Source: Gammaproteobacteria bacterium (GTDB lineage: Bacteria > Pseudomonadota > Gammaproteobacteria > Steroidobacterales > Woeseiaceae). Taken from it: DNA of 46,248 nt. The notes under the pieces are model-generated. The model had not been told where the DNA came from. It saw only the letters and a list, made by a program, of their open reading frames with translations, and ran no database searches. The number at the start of each line of letters is the position of its first letter. Position 1 is the first letter of the stretch. The stretch is taken from the NCBI GenBank assembly GCA_009937525.1, contig JAACFE010000010.1, positions 1 through 46,248 on the forward strand. Reading direction: 5' to 3'. A program made the position numbers and the translations under genes. Below, piece by piece: positions 17,720-25,058 of this stretch.

Positions 17720-18472
17720 TCAGGCGGTCAGCGGTTTTTCCGGGTGACGTTTCAGAAAACTGCTGCGCGCCCAGTAGATAAAGATGGTGTCGATTGCTGC
17801 AATTACCAGCTTGAAGACGTATTTCGCGGCGCCGAGAGCGAGGGCGGTCCGGAGATCCACGGTGCCCCACCAGACGACCAGCGAGTAGATGGTCGTATCG
17901 AGGGCCTGGGAGGCCATGGTCGAACCGTTGTTGCGCAGCCACAGCCAGCGTTCGCCGGTCCATGCCTTGATCTTGTGGAACGCCCAGACGTCGAAGCGCT
18001 GGCTGATCAGGTAGGCGAGCAGCGAACCGAATACGAAACGCGGCGAGAAATCGAGGATGGTCGAAAACGCGTCCTGGATATCCTGCGAGAACGCCGCGGT
18101 CTTCGGATTCGTGCTCGGCAGGTACATGAGCCCGAGGCTCATCATGATCAGCACGATGACGCTGACGGTGAAGCCCATCCATACGGCGCGTGCGGCCTCG
18201 TGTTTGCCGTAGTTCTCGGACAAGACGTCGGTAGCGAAGAAGATGCTCGAGTAGAAGATCACGCCGAGGCTCGTCTCGAGCCCGAAGATGATGGTCAGCT
18301 TGGGCCCCTGCAGGTTCGCAAGGATGATCGCCGTCGCGATGGCTACCTGCAGGCCCGCCTTGCCGAACAGGCGGTACAGCACCACGGTGCCGCCGAGGTC
18401 GAGCAACAGCGTGCTCAGCCACAGCAACTCCTGGTTGGCGGCAAAGAAGTCGACCAGGGCCTGCGGGAACAT
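17720..18472 (-). CDS. yhhQ: Queuosine precursor transporter (YhhQ/VUT family)
   Basis: A 250-residue integral membrane protein of the Vut_1 family with about six predicted helices. Characteristic segments are TIIFGLETSLGVIFYSSIF, FATDVLSENYGK, SPRFVFGSLLAYLISQRFDVW and TMASQALDTTIYSLV. E. coli YhhQ imports queuine precursors (preQ0/preQ1) for queuosine tRNA modification. The gene begins 7 bases after the small acyl-CoA dehydrogenase subunit and is followed by the DUF62 gene, all on the minus strand. No queuosine biosynthesis gene is in the window, so the role rests on family membership. Confidence 0.88.
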   Translation of the reverse strand: MFPQALVDFFAANQELLWLSTLLLDLGGTVVLYRLFGKAGLQVAIATAIILANLQGPKLTIIFGLETSLGVIFYSSIFFATDVLSENYGKHEAARAVWMGFTVSVIVLIMMSLGLMYLPSTNPKTAAFSQDIQDAFSTILDFSPRFVFGSLLAYLISQRFDVWAFHKIKAWTGERWLWLRNNGSTMASQALDTTIYSLVVWWGTVDLRTALALGAAKYVFKLVIAAIDTIFIYWARSSFLKRHPEKPLTA

Positions 18473-18479
18473 TCAGCGC

Positions 18480-19604
18480 CTAGCTGGCCAGCCTGTCGAG
18501 GTGCCAGTCCGCATTACCGAAGATCTGGTCGATAGTCGTCAGGCGCTTGAAGTAGTGCGCGATGTCGACCTCCCAGCTGACGCCCATGCCGCCGTGAATC
18601 TGCACCGCTTCCTGGCCGACCTTGCGTCCCACGGCGCCGACCTGGTACTTGATCGAGCTGATGGCGCGTTTTGCGTCGGCATCTTTCTGCGCGGCGAGCA
18701 TCGTCGCCCACAGAAGCAGCGAGTAGCTTTGCTCGCAGTCCGTGAACATCTCGACCATGCGGTGCTGCAAGGCCTGGAAACTGCCGATCGGGACGCCGAA
18801 CTGCATGCGGTCCTTCGAGTACTCGACCGTCTTGTCCGTCATGATCTGCATGATGCCGACAGCCTCCGCGCAGACGGCGAGCGTCGCATCGTCGATGGCG
18901 GCATCCAGCGCCGCGAAGCCCTTGCCAGGCTCACCGATGACGGCGGCGCCGTCCACCGGGACGTTGTCGAGGCTGATCTCGGCCGCTTGCTGGCCATCCA
19001 CCGTCGGATAGGATCGGACGCGCAGGCCATCGCTGTCGGCAGCCACGGCGAATAGCGTGATGCCGTCTTCGTCGCTCTGCTCGCCGGCGGTCCGCGCGGG
19101 CACGATCAACAGCTCCGCATTGCCGCCGTTGAAGACGACGCCCTTGCTGCCGCTGAGCAGCCAACCGTCGCCGTCCGCCGTGGCCGTCGTCCTGGTATCG
19201 GCCAGGTTGTAACGGCTGTGCGGCTCCGCATAAGCGAGCGCAGCCTGCAGTTCGCCCGCGATAATCGGGTGCAGCCACTTCTCCTTCTGCCCGGCGCTGG
19301 CTGCACGGCGCAGCACGCCGCCCGCGAGGACGATGTTGGCGAGATACGGTTCGACGACGAGCCCCTTGCCGAAACGCAGCATCAGCACCATCAGGTCGGC
19401 CGGGCCGCCGCCGAAGCCGCCGTCCTCCTCGCTGAACGGTACCGAGGTCCAGCCGAGCTCGGCGAAGGTCTGCCAGACTTCCGGGCTGTAGCCGCGCTCG
19501 CTCGCGGCATACTTCTGCCGCGTTTCGAAGTCGTAGTCGTTGGCGATGAATTTCTCGATGCTGTCGTCCAGCATCGCCTGTATTTCATTGAACGAGAAGT
19601 CCAT
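18480..19604 (-). CDS. Acyl-CoA dehydrogenase, small/second subunit
   Basis: A 374-residue acyl-CoA dehydrogenase-fold protein. It begins with FNEIQAMLDDSIEKF and keeps the FAD-side segments ALAYAEPHSRYN, GDGWLLSGSKGVVFNG and QIHGGMGVSWE. It lacks the catalytic Glu found in the partner: the equivalent stretch reads DDATLAVCAEAVG, and the C-terminus has no EGT-type motif. Paired half-subunits of this kind (PimC/PimD, ChsE4/ChsE5) form alpha2beta2 dehydrogenases in which one subunit carries the base and both contribute to FAD binding. It begins 9 bases after the large subunit, so the two are cotranscribed. Substrate is unknown; dicarboxylyl-CoA or steroid side-chain CoA would be typical. Confidence 0.87.
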   Translation of the reverse strand: MDFSFNEIQAMLDDSIEKFIANDYDFETRQKYAASERGYSPEVWQTFAELGWTSVPFSEEDGGFGGGPADLMVLMLRFGKGLVVEPYLANIVLAGGVLRRAASAGQKEKWLHPIIAGELQAALAYAEPHSRYNLADTRTTATADGDGWLLSGSKGVVFNGGNAELLIVPARTAGEQSDEDGITLFAVAADSDGLRVRSYPTVDGQQAAEISLDNVPVDGAAVIGEPGKGFAALDAAIDDATLAVCAEAVGIMQIMTDKTVEYSKDRMQFGVPIGSFQALQHRMVEMFTDCEQSYSLLLWATMLAAQKDADAKRAISSIKYQVGAVGRKVGQEAVQIHGGMGVSWEVDIAHYFKRLTTIDQIFGNADWHLDRLAS

Positions 19605-19613
19605 GTCTGTTCC

Positions 19614-20816
19614 CTAGAGCCCGAGCACGTGCTTGGCGATGATGTTCTTCTGGATTTCGTTGGAGCCACCGTAGATCGATGCCTTGCGGAAATTGAAGTA
19701 CTTCAGCGAGGTTTGCGTCTCGGCGCCTTCGCCGACCCACTCCGCAGGATCCGCATCGAGCGTGTACTGCTCCTGCACGTAGGGCAGCGCGTAGTACCCG
19801 GCGGCCTCCAGGTAGAGCGTATCGATCGCCTGCTGGACCTCGGTGCCCTTGACCTTGAGTATCGAGGACTCCGGTCCCGGTGCCTTGCCGGATTGCACCG
19901 CCGCCAGTGTGCGCAGCTCCGTGTACTCCAGCGCCCTGAGGTCCACTTCGACCGCCGCGAGCTTGCGCATGAAGTTGCGGTCCTCGCTGAGTGGTGCCGC
20001 ACCGCGAACGGGCTTCGTCGTCTGGTCCCTCAGCCTGCGCAGCCGGAACCTGGAGATCGCCACGGCGGCGATGTTGGCGCGCTCGTGCTGCAGGAGTACC
20101 TTGCCGTAGGTCCAGCCCTTGCCTTCTTCGCCCACGAGGTTCTCCAGCGGGACCTTGACGTCTTCGAAGACGACTTCGTTGACCTCGCGGTCGCCCTCGA
20201 TCGTGATGATCGGATTCACCGTGACGCCGGGTGTCGTCATGTCGACGAGGAGGAAGCTGATGCCTTCCTGGCGCCTCGCGACGTCCGTGCTCGTCCTGGC
20301 AAGCAAGAATATCCAGTCCGCGTGCTGGCCGAGCGTGGTCCAGGTCTTGGTGCCGTTCAGGACGTAGTGGTCGCCCGCCAGTTCCGCGCGCGTCTTCAGC
20401 GACGCGAGATCCGAACCGGCCCCCGGCTCGGAGTATCCCTGGCACCACCACACCTTGCTCGCGAGGATGTCGGGCAGGAAGCGCTTCTTCTGCTCTTCGC
20501 TACCGAAGGTATAGATGACGGGACCGACCATGCTGAGGCCGAATGGCACGATGGGCGGCGCGTTGGCTTCGGCCATCTCGGTCGCGAAGATGTACTTCTG
20601 CACCGGCGTCCAGCCTGTGCCGCCGTACTCGACCGGCCAGTTGGCCCCGGCCCAGCCGCGCTCGTGCAGCCACTGCTGGAAGCGGACGAGGTCCCCGCGC
20701 TCCATCGGCACGCCCTTGTCTCGTTTGCGGCGAATGTCGTCCGGGAATTCGTCTCGAAATACGGCGTGGATTTCCTCGCGGAAGGCAAGGTCCTCATCGC
20801 TCAGCGTAACATCCAT
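19614..20816 (-). CDS. Acyl-CoA dehydrogenase, large/catalytic subunit
   Basis: A 400-residue flavoenzyme that introduces the alpha-beta double bond into an acyl-CoA. It shows WPVEYGGTGWTPVQ, WCQGYSEPGAGSDLASL (FAD and substrate loop) and IYGGSNEIQKNIIAKHVLGL at the C-terminus. The usual Glu of medium-chain enzymes is Gly in YGGSNE. Glu245 in LLQHERANIA lies where isovaleryl-CoA dehydrogenase and ChsE4-type enzymes keep their base. ATG 20816 is preceded by GAGGAG and gives the conserved start MDVTLSDEDLAFREE. It is the first gene of a minus-strand run (large subunit, small subunit, yhhQ, DUF62, then tamA-tamB) and is divergent from moaC. Confidence 0.9.
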   Translation of the reverse strand: MDVTLSDEDLAFREEIHAVFRDEFPDDIRRKRDKGVPMERGDLVRFQQWLHERGWAGANWPVEYGGTGWTPVQKYIFATEMAEANAPPIVPFGLSMVGPVIYTFGSEEQKKRFLPDILASKVWWCQGYSEPGAGSDLASLKTRAELAGDHYVLNGTKTWTTLGQHADWIFLLARTSTDVARRQEGISFLLVDMTTPGVTVNPIITIEGDREVNEVVFEDVKVPLENLVGEEGKGWTYGKVLLQHERANIAAVAISRFRLRRLRDQTTKPVRGAAPLSEDRNFMRKLAAVEVDLRALEYTELRTLAAVQSGKAPGPESSILKVKGTEVQQAIDTLYLEAAGYYALPYVQEQYTLDADPAEWVGEGAETQTSLKYFNFRKASIYGGSNEIQKNIIAKHVLGL

Positions 20817-20917
20817 GCTGCTCCTCGTATGCGGGGTACGGCGTTTGGGGGGGGGATTGTCACAGAATGCGTTCAAAGGATCGAGCCAATCGTGCAAAAT
20901 GTGGGAATGAGAATCGA

Positions 20918-20940
20918 TTCGGCGCCGGAGCCGAACCTAC
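20918..20940 (-). repeat. REP-like hairpin in the moaC leader
   Basis: Read on the minus strand this is GTAGG followed by TTCGGC-N6-GCCGAA, a 6-bp stem with a GTAGG tag like that of the REP elements in this window but with a different stem. It lies 17 bases before the moaC GTG, so it will be in the 5' leader of that mRNA. Confidence 0.45.
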
Positions 20941-20956
20941 AAGACAGGAGATTAGT

Positions 20957-21433
20957 GTGGCTGAACTGAGTCACGTCGACGAGAAAAACCGTCCCACGAT
21001 GGTCGATGTCGGCGACAAGGCCGTTACGGCTCGCGAGGCGCACGCCCGCACTATCGTCGTACTGCCGAAGGAAGTGCTCGCTGCCCTCGACGGCGACGAA
21101 ATACAAAGCAGGAAGGGCCCCGTATTTGCCACGGCGATCATCGCCGGCGTCATGGCGGCGAAAAAAACGCACGAACTTATACCGTTCTGCCACCCGCTGG
21201 GGCTCGACAACTGCGATGTGGCGATCACAATGGATGGTGACCGGGCCGTGATCGATTGCCGCTGCAAGGTGACCCACAAGACCGGCGTGGAGATGGAGGC
21301 GCTGACGGGCGCCAGTGTCGCCGCATTGACTGTTTATGATATGTGTAAGGCGCTGTCGCACGACATCGTCATCAGCGAAACGCGGCTGATGATGAAGACC
21401 GGCGGCAAGCAGGATTTCCATCGTGGCGGCTAG
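20957..21433 (+). CDS. moaC: Cyclic pyranopterin monophosphate synthase
   Basis: A 158-residue enzyme that, after MoaA, converts the GTP-derived 3',8-cyclo intermediate into cyclic pyranopterin monophosphate, the first tricyclic step of molybdenum cofactor synthesis. Conserved residues are present: Lys53 (KGPVFATA), His79 (PFCHPL), Glu112/Glu114 (TGVEMEALTG), Asp128 and Lys131 (YDMCKA). GTG 20957 is chosen because GGAG sits about 8 bases upstream and the product gains the usual length; an open frame from 20867 adds 30 unconserved residues. It heads the operon moaC-moaD-moaE (gaps of 15 and 1 base). moaA is absent from the window. Confidence 0.95.
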   Translation: MAELSHVDEKNRPTMVDVGDKAVTAREAHARTIVVLPKEVLAALDGDEIQSRKGPVFATAIIAGVMAAKKTHELIPFCHPLGLDNCDVAITMDGDRAVIDCRCKVTHKTGVEMEALTGASVAALTVYDMCKALSHDIVISETRLMMKTGGKQDFHRGG

Positions 21434-21448
21434 GCTGGAGAAGACCGC

Positions 21449-21691
21449 ATGAAGACAATCACCGTGCGTTATTTTGCTATGTTCCGGGAACAGGCCGGCA
21501 TCGACGAGGAGACCTTGTCCCTGGACGCGACAACCGCCGCCGACGTCTTCGAGCACACGAAGGGCCGGCACGGCTCGTCGGAACCGGCGGGGCACTGCAA
21601 GGTTGCGATCAACGACGAGATGGCGGACTGGACCACGCCGGTCGAGGACGGCGACACCGTGCTGCTGTTTCCCCCTGTGGCGGGCGGCTGA
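21449..21691 (+). CDS. moaD: Molybdopterin synthase sulfur carrier subunit
   Basis: An 80-residue beta-grasp, ubiquitin-like protein. It starts MKTITVRYFAMFREQAG and ends in PPVAGG; the C-terminal Gly-Gly is thiocarboxylated and donates sulfur to MoaE-bound precursor Z. The length is typical (about 80). It lies between moaC and moaE in the same operon, with the moaE ATG one base after its stop, which fits the 1:1 complex of the two products. Confidence 0.93.
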   Translation: MKTITVRYFAMFREQAGIDEETLSLDATTAADVFEHTKGRHGSSEPAGHCKVAINDEMADWTTPVEDGDTVLLFPPVAGG

Positions 21692-21692
21692 C

Positions 21693-22130
21693 ATGATCCG
21701 CATGACGACCGACCCGATCGATCCGGATGCGCTGCGCCGCGAGCTTTTCGATCCTGCAGCGGGCGGCTACTGCGCCTTCGAAGGCTGGGTGCGCAACGAG
21801 AATGAGGGGCACGAGGTTCTGCGGCTCGAGTACGAAGGCTACCAGCCCGTGGCGGTCGCGGAAGGCGAGAAGATACTCGCCGAGGCCGCCGAGAAATTCC
21901 CCAACCTGCACGCGCATTGCGTCCACCGGACCGGGATGCTCGAGATCGGCGACTGTGCCGTCTGGGTCGGCGTCGCGTCCGCGCACCGCGACGAGGCGTT
22001 CAAGGCCTGCCGCTACATCATCGACGAGCTCAAGCATCGCCTGCCGATCTGGAAGAAAGAGCATTACACGAACGGCGATTCAGGCTGGGTGAACTGCGAG
22101 CGTTGCGCCGAGCACGCACACGGGTCCTGA
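21693..22130 (+). CDS. moaE: Molybdopterin synthase catalytic subunit
   Basis: A 145-residue enzyme that inserts two sulfurs from MoaD thiocarboxylate into cyclic pyranopterin monophosphate to make molybdopterin. Family features are FEGWVRNENEGHEVLRLEYE (about 29-48), HRTGMLEIGDCAVWVGVASA and the C-terminal catalytic stretch LPIWKKEHY, whose lysines are the active-site residues. ATG 21693 follows the moaD stop by one base, so translational coupling is likely. An upstream frame into moaD is rejected. Confidence 0.94.
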   Translation: MIRMTTDPIDPDALRRELFDPAAGGYCAFEGWVRNENEGHEVLRLEYEGYQPVAVAEGEKILAEAAEKFPNLHAHCVHRTGMLEIGDCAVWVGVASAHRDEAFKACRYIIDELKHRLPIWKKEHYTNGDSGWVNCERCAEHAHGS

Positions 22131-22185
22131 GAACCGACCTGCTCGTCGGCGCAGCGCACGTTTGACTTGCTGGGACGTTTGGGCC

Positions 22186-22260
22186 GGCTTCGGGATGTTT
22201 TTTTGCGCTCATGGCTCGCTTCGCTGCGCTTTACCTCGCGCAACAAATCATCCCGAAGCC
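22186..22260. repeat. 75-bp imperfect palindrome between moaE and mocA containing a shared 26-bp repeat
   Basis: The outer arms GGCTTCGGGATG (22186-22197) and CATCCCGAAGCC (22249-22260) are perfect 12-bp complements, and inner TTGCGC/GCGCAA pairs too. A run of seven T follows the left arm. The centre (22209-22234) is the reverse complement, with one mismatch in 26, of the sequence at 40571-40596. It lies in the 196-base gap between convergent moaE and mocA (22131-22326), in which I see no gene. It could act as a bidirectional terminator or be a small non-autonomous repeat. Confidence 0.6.
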
Positions 22261-22326
22261 CCTGCGCCGTTTTCGCGAGGATTGGCCTGACGGCTACCGC
22301 AGTAGCGCGCCTCGGCGCGCGATGAA

Positions 22327-22932
22327 TTATCTCTGGAGATTCTCCAGGTCAGCCGGTGTGTCGATGTCGATTGCTGCGTCTTCGAACGGGACTGTTCTGA
22401 CGTCGAAATGCGGGTCCCGGAGCACGCTTTTCGCCCCCTTTTCGCCCGAGAGCTTGCCGAGGGCTTCGAAGGCGCCGCTCGGGAACAGCACCGGTGGCCC
22501 GGTGGTTCCCGAGAATGCCGTCGCTACGATTTCGTCGTCGGCACCGCTCCAGGTGTCGATCAGCGCCTGCAGGTGACCGGGCGTGATCAGTGGCTGGTCG
22601 GCGAACAGCAACAGCATGGCGTCGGCAACGTGTGACAGCGTCTTTGCGGCGAGCGCGATCGAGCCGCCGATGCCTTCGGCGAAACGATCGTTGACGACCA
22701 GGTATTGGAGGGCATCACCGGTTGCTGCAGCGACGGCAGTGCTCTCGTAACCGGCAACGAGAACGCTACGATCGCCGCATGCGTCGCGAGCCAGGTCGGC
22801 GGCACGACGCACCAGTGGCTTGCCGTCGAATGTCTCGAGCTGCTTGCTGCGTCCGAAACGGCGCGATTCGCCTGCCGCCAGCACCGCGGCAAACACCAAC
22901 CTGTCTTTACTCGTCGGCACTGTGTCAGGCAT
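22327..22932 (-). CDS. mocA: MocA/MobA-like molybdenum cofactor nucleotidyltransferase
   Basis: A 201-residue NTP-transferase-fold protein. LAAGESRRFGRSKQ (residues 19-32) is the nucleotide-binding signature, with Lys30 of the family pattern. LLLFADQPLITP (about 98-109) holds the metal-binding Asp, and GPPVLFP is typical of MocA (CTP transfer) rather than MobA (GTP). MocA adds CMP to molybdopterin-Mo for xanthine dehydrogenase-family enzymes. ATG 22932 gives the normal N-terminus; the frame to 22986 adds 18 residues without support. It converges with moaCDE. Together with xdhC at 2242 it implies a molybdenum hydroxylase elsewhere in the genome. Confidence 0.87.
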   Translation of the reverse strand: MPDTVPTSKDRLVFAAVLAAGESRRFGRSKQLETFDGKPLVRRAADLARDACGDRSVLVAGYESTAVAAATGDALQYLVVNDRFAEGIGGSIALAAKTLSHVADAMLLLFADQPLITPGHLQALIDTWSGADDEIVATAFSGTTGPPVLFPSGAFEALGKLSGEKGAKSVLRDPHFDVRTVPFEDAAIDIDTPADLENLQR

Positions 22933-23064
22933 CGATGATTCCGTCGTCCACGGTACGCATTGTATTTGGCGCACCCGGCGTGGCACAAAAATACCGGCAG
23001 AAAACTTGCGGCGGCGAAGCCTTATGTGTATCTCTTACGCGGTCGGGCCAGCAGGGAAAGCCAA

Positions 23065-23526
23065 TTGCACGTCATCAGTTCCATCGAAGATGCAAAAGCA
23101 CTGGAGGGTGTCGAGGTCGGTCTGTCCGACTGGGTGGTCATTGATCAGAACCGGATCGACCAGTTCGCCGAAGCAACCGGCGATTACCAGTGGATCCACG
23201 TGGACACCGAGCGTGCGGTGGCGCAGATGCCCGACGGTAAGACCATCGCCCACGGCTATCTCACCCTGGCATTGATCCCTGCGCTCACCGGCAATTTCGT
23301 CGAAATCGAAAACCTGGCCCGGGCGATCAATTTCGGTGTCAACAAGGTTCGTTTCTACACGCCGGTGCGGGCCGGCGACCGCGTGCGTGCACGCGCGACC
23401 GTGCTGCAGGCACGGCGACGCGCGGGGGCGCTGTTGCTGACGTCGGAAACGCGTATCGAAGTGGAAAACGAGCGCAAGCCCGCCTGCGTTGCCGAGACGC
23501 TCGGGATGTATTTCTTCGGCGATTAG
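23065..23526 (+). CDS. MaoC-family (R)-specific enoyl-CoA hydratase
   Basis: A hot-dog-fold hydratase of about 153 residues. The hydratase motif is present: FAEATGDYQWIHVD, with Asp40 and His45 as the expected catalytic pair, then KTIAHGYLTLALIP. Members hydrate trans-2-enoyl-CoA to (R)-3-hydroxyacyl-CoA and feed beta-oxidation or polyester synthesis. The start is inferred as TTG 23065, preceded by AGGGAAAG about 5 bases away, which gives the usual length. A longer frame from 22960 would add 35 atypical residues, so the start is only moderately sure. It is divergent from mocA and converges with the CysK-glutaredoxin gene. Confidence 0.88.
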   Translation: MHVISSIEDAKALEGVEVGLSDWVVIDQNRIDQFAEATGDYQWIHVDTERAVAQMPDGKTIAHGYLTLALIPALTGNFVEIENLARAINFGVNKVRFYTPVRAGDRVRARATVLQARRRAGALLLTSETRIEVENERKPACVAETLGMYFFGD

Positions 23527-23539
23527 GTCCCGTTACCCG

Positions 23540-23553
23540 GCGCTTTTCAGCGC
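23540..23553 (-). terminator. Small GAAA-loop hairpin at the end of the CysK-glutaredoxin gene
   Basis: Read on the minus strand this is GCGCT-GAAA-AGCGC, a 5-bp stem closed by a GNRA tetraloop, overlapping the TGA stop at 23549-23547. No U-tract follows, so it may be a 3' stabiliser rather than a terminator. Confidence 0.3.
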
Positions 23554-25040
23554 GAATGCAGCCAGCCGGGAAGGAAGGCATAAGGGTCCCTCTCTACCGC
23601 CGTATTCCACGAAACGTTCGACTGATCCAGCAGCCTGGCCATCGTGCCGTCCTTGCAGGCGTCGAACAGCTCGGTCGCGCCGCCTATGTGTTCGCCGCCG
23701 ATGTATATCTGCGGAATCGTCTTCAGGCCTGTCCGATCGAGCAAAGCCGCGCGTATCTTGCCGCCCTTGTTGTCTTTCTGGTACTCGACGGAATCCAGGT
23801 CGATGGAGCGGTACGGGATATCGTATTCCGCAAACATCTTGCGCACCGACCAGCAGAATTCGCACCATTCCAGCGCGAACAGGACGACCGGGTTGTCGGG
23901 ATCGTGCGTCGCCTCGTCGAGGAACGCCAGCGCATCGGCCGGCGCAGCGGCCTTGTCTTCCTCTGCGTCATCCGCCGGTGGCGCGGGCGGGGGCGTGTCG
24001 AAGCGGTAGTTCGGCGTCGATCGCGAGATCTCCAGTTCTTCCGCCGTCATATCCGCCGGGATGTCCTCGAACAGGGGTGTGGTCAGGTAACGTTCTCCCG
24101 TGTCCGGGAGCATGCAGAGAATGTTTGCGCCGGGCTCGGCCTTCTCCGCCACGGCCATCGCGCCCGCGAGGGTCGCGCCGGCGGATATGCCGACGAAGAT
24201 GCCTTCTTGCGTCGCGAGCGACCGCGACAGCCTCATGGCGTCGTCGCCGTTAATCGGCAGTATCTCATCGATGTATTTCGCGTCGATAGCATCTTCCGTC
24301 AGCCGCGGAATGAAGTCCGGCGTCCAGCCCTGCATCAGGTGCGGGCGAAACAGCGGGTGGCTGTCCTTCGGCGAGCCGTCGGCCATGCGTTCCTGCGGTA
24401 TGCCGCTGCCGAGGATCGGCGAATTGTCCGGTTCGCAGACGACGATCCGCGTTTCCGGACTTGCCTGCCTCAACATGCGCGACACGCCCTTGAGTGTACC
24501 GCCCGTTCCGTAACCCGTAACCCAGTAGTCGAGCTTCGTATCCGAAAATGCTTCCAGGATCTCGGGTGCGGTCGTTCGCGAATGCGCATTGGCGTTCGCC
24601 TCGTTCTCGAACTGGCGCACCAGGAACCAGCCGTGTTTCTCGGCCAGTTCGACCGCCTTGGCCAGCATGCCGCTGCCCTTGAGAGAGGCGGGCGTGAGCA
24701 CAACTCTGGCGCCCAGAAAGCGCATCAGCTTGCGCCGCTCGATGCTGAAACTCTCGGCCATCGTCACGACGAGCGGATAACCCTTGCAGGCGCACACCAT
24801 CGCGAGCCCGATTCCCGTATTGCCGCTGGTCGCCTCGATGACGGTTTGCCCCGGACGCAGCGCGCCGCGCCGCTCGGCATCCTCGATGACGCCCAGCGCG
24901 AGGCGATCCTTGACAGAGCCCATCGGATTGAAGGACTCGACCTTCACGTACAAATTGACGTGGTCGGGCGGAATCTTATTCAGTCGCACGATCGGCGTGC
25001 CGCCGATGGTTTCGAGAATGTTGTTGTAGCGTGACGCCAT
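23547..25040 (-). CDS. Cysteine synthase-like PLP enzyme fused to a glutaredoxin domain
   Basis: A 497-residue two-domain protein. Residues 1 to about 330 are a fold-type-II cysteine synthase / beta-cyanoalanine synthase module. It has PLP Lys44 (GSVKDRLALG), the substrate loop TSGNTG (71-76), the phosphate-binding GTGGTLKG (178-185) and PDTGERYL (312-319). Relative to E. coli CysK it carries an insertion at about 211-245 (from GSGIPQERM to QGWTPDFIP). A Pro/Ala/Glu linker (about 345-372) leads to a glutaredoxin at about 384-472. That domain has active site WCEFC (Cys393/Cys396), cis-Pro in TIPQIYIGG and GGATELFD. It is the last gene of a minus-strand operon, starting 18 bases after the M49-like gene. 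The fusion could couple sulfur transfer or cyanide chemistry to glutathione; the true substrate is unknown. Confidence 0.9.
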   Translation of the reverse strand: MASRYNNILETIGGTPIVRLNKIPPDHVNLYVKVESFNPMGSVKDRLALGVIEDAERRGALRPGQTVIEATSGNTGIGLAMVCACKGYPLVVTMAESFSIERRKLMRFLGARVVLTPASLKGSGMLAKAVELAEKHGWFLVRQFENEANANAHSRTTAPEILEAFSDTKLDYWVTGYGTGGTLKGVSRMLRQASPETRIVVCEPDNSPILGSGIPQERMADGSPKDSHPLFRPHLMQGWTPDFIPRLTEDAIDAKYIDEILPINGDDAMRLSRSLATQEGIFVGISAGATLAGAMAVAEKAEPGANILCMLPDTGERYLTTPLFEDIPADMTAEELEISRSTPNYRFDTPPPAPPADDAEEDKAAAPADALAFLDEATHDPDNPVVLFALEWCEFCWSVRKMFAEYDIPYRSIDLDSVEYQKDNKGGKIRAALLDRTGLKTIPQIYIGGEHIGGATELFDACKDGTMARLLDQSNVSWNTAVERDPYAFLPGWLHSR

Positions 25041-25058
25041 GGCAACGTGCCTCCGTCC

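Noticed and set aside
19218-20969. A 583-codon frame antisense to both acyl-CoA dehydrogenase genes
   Set aside because: No domain, and it spans the junction of two well-supported genes on the other strand.
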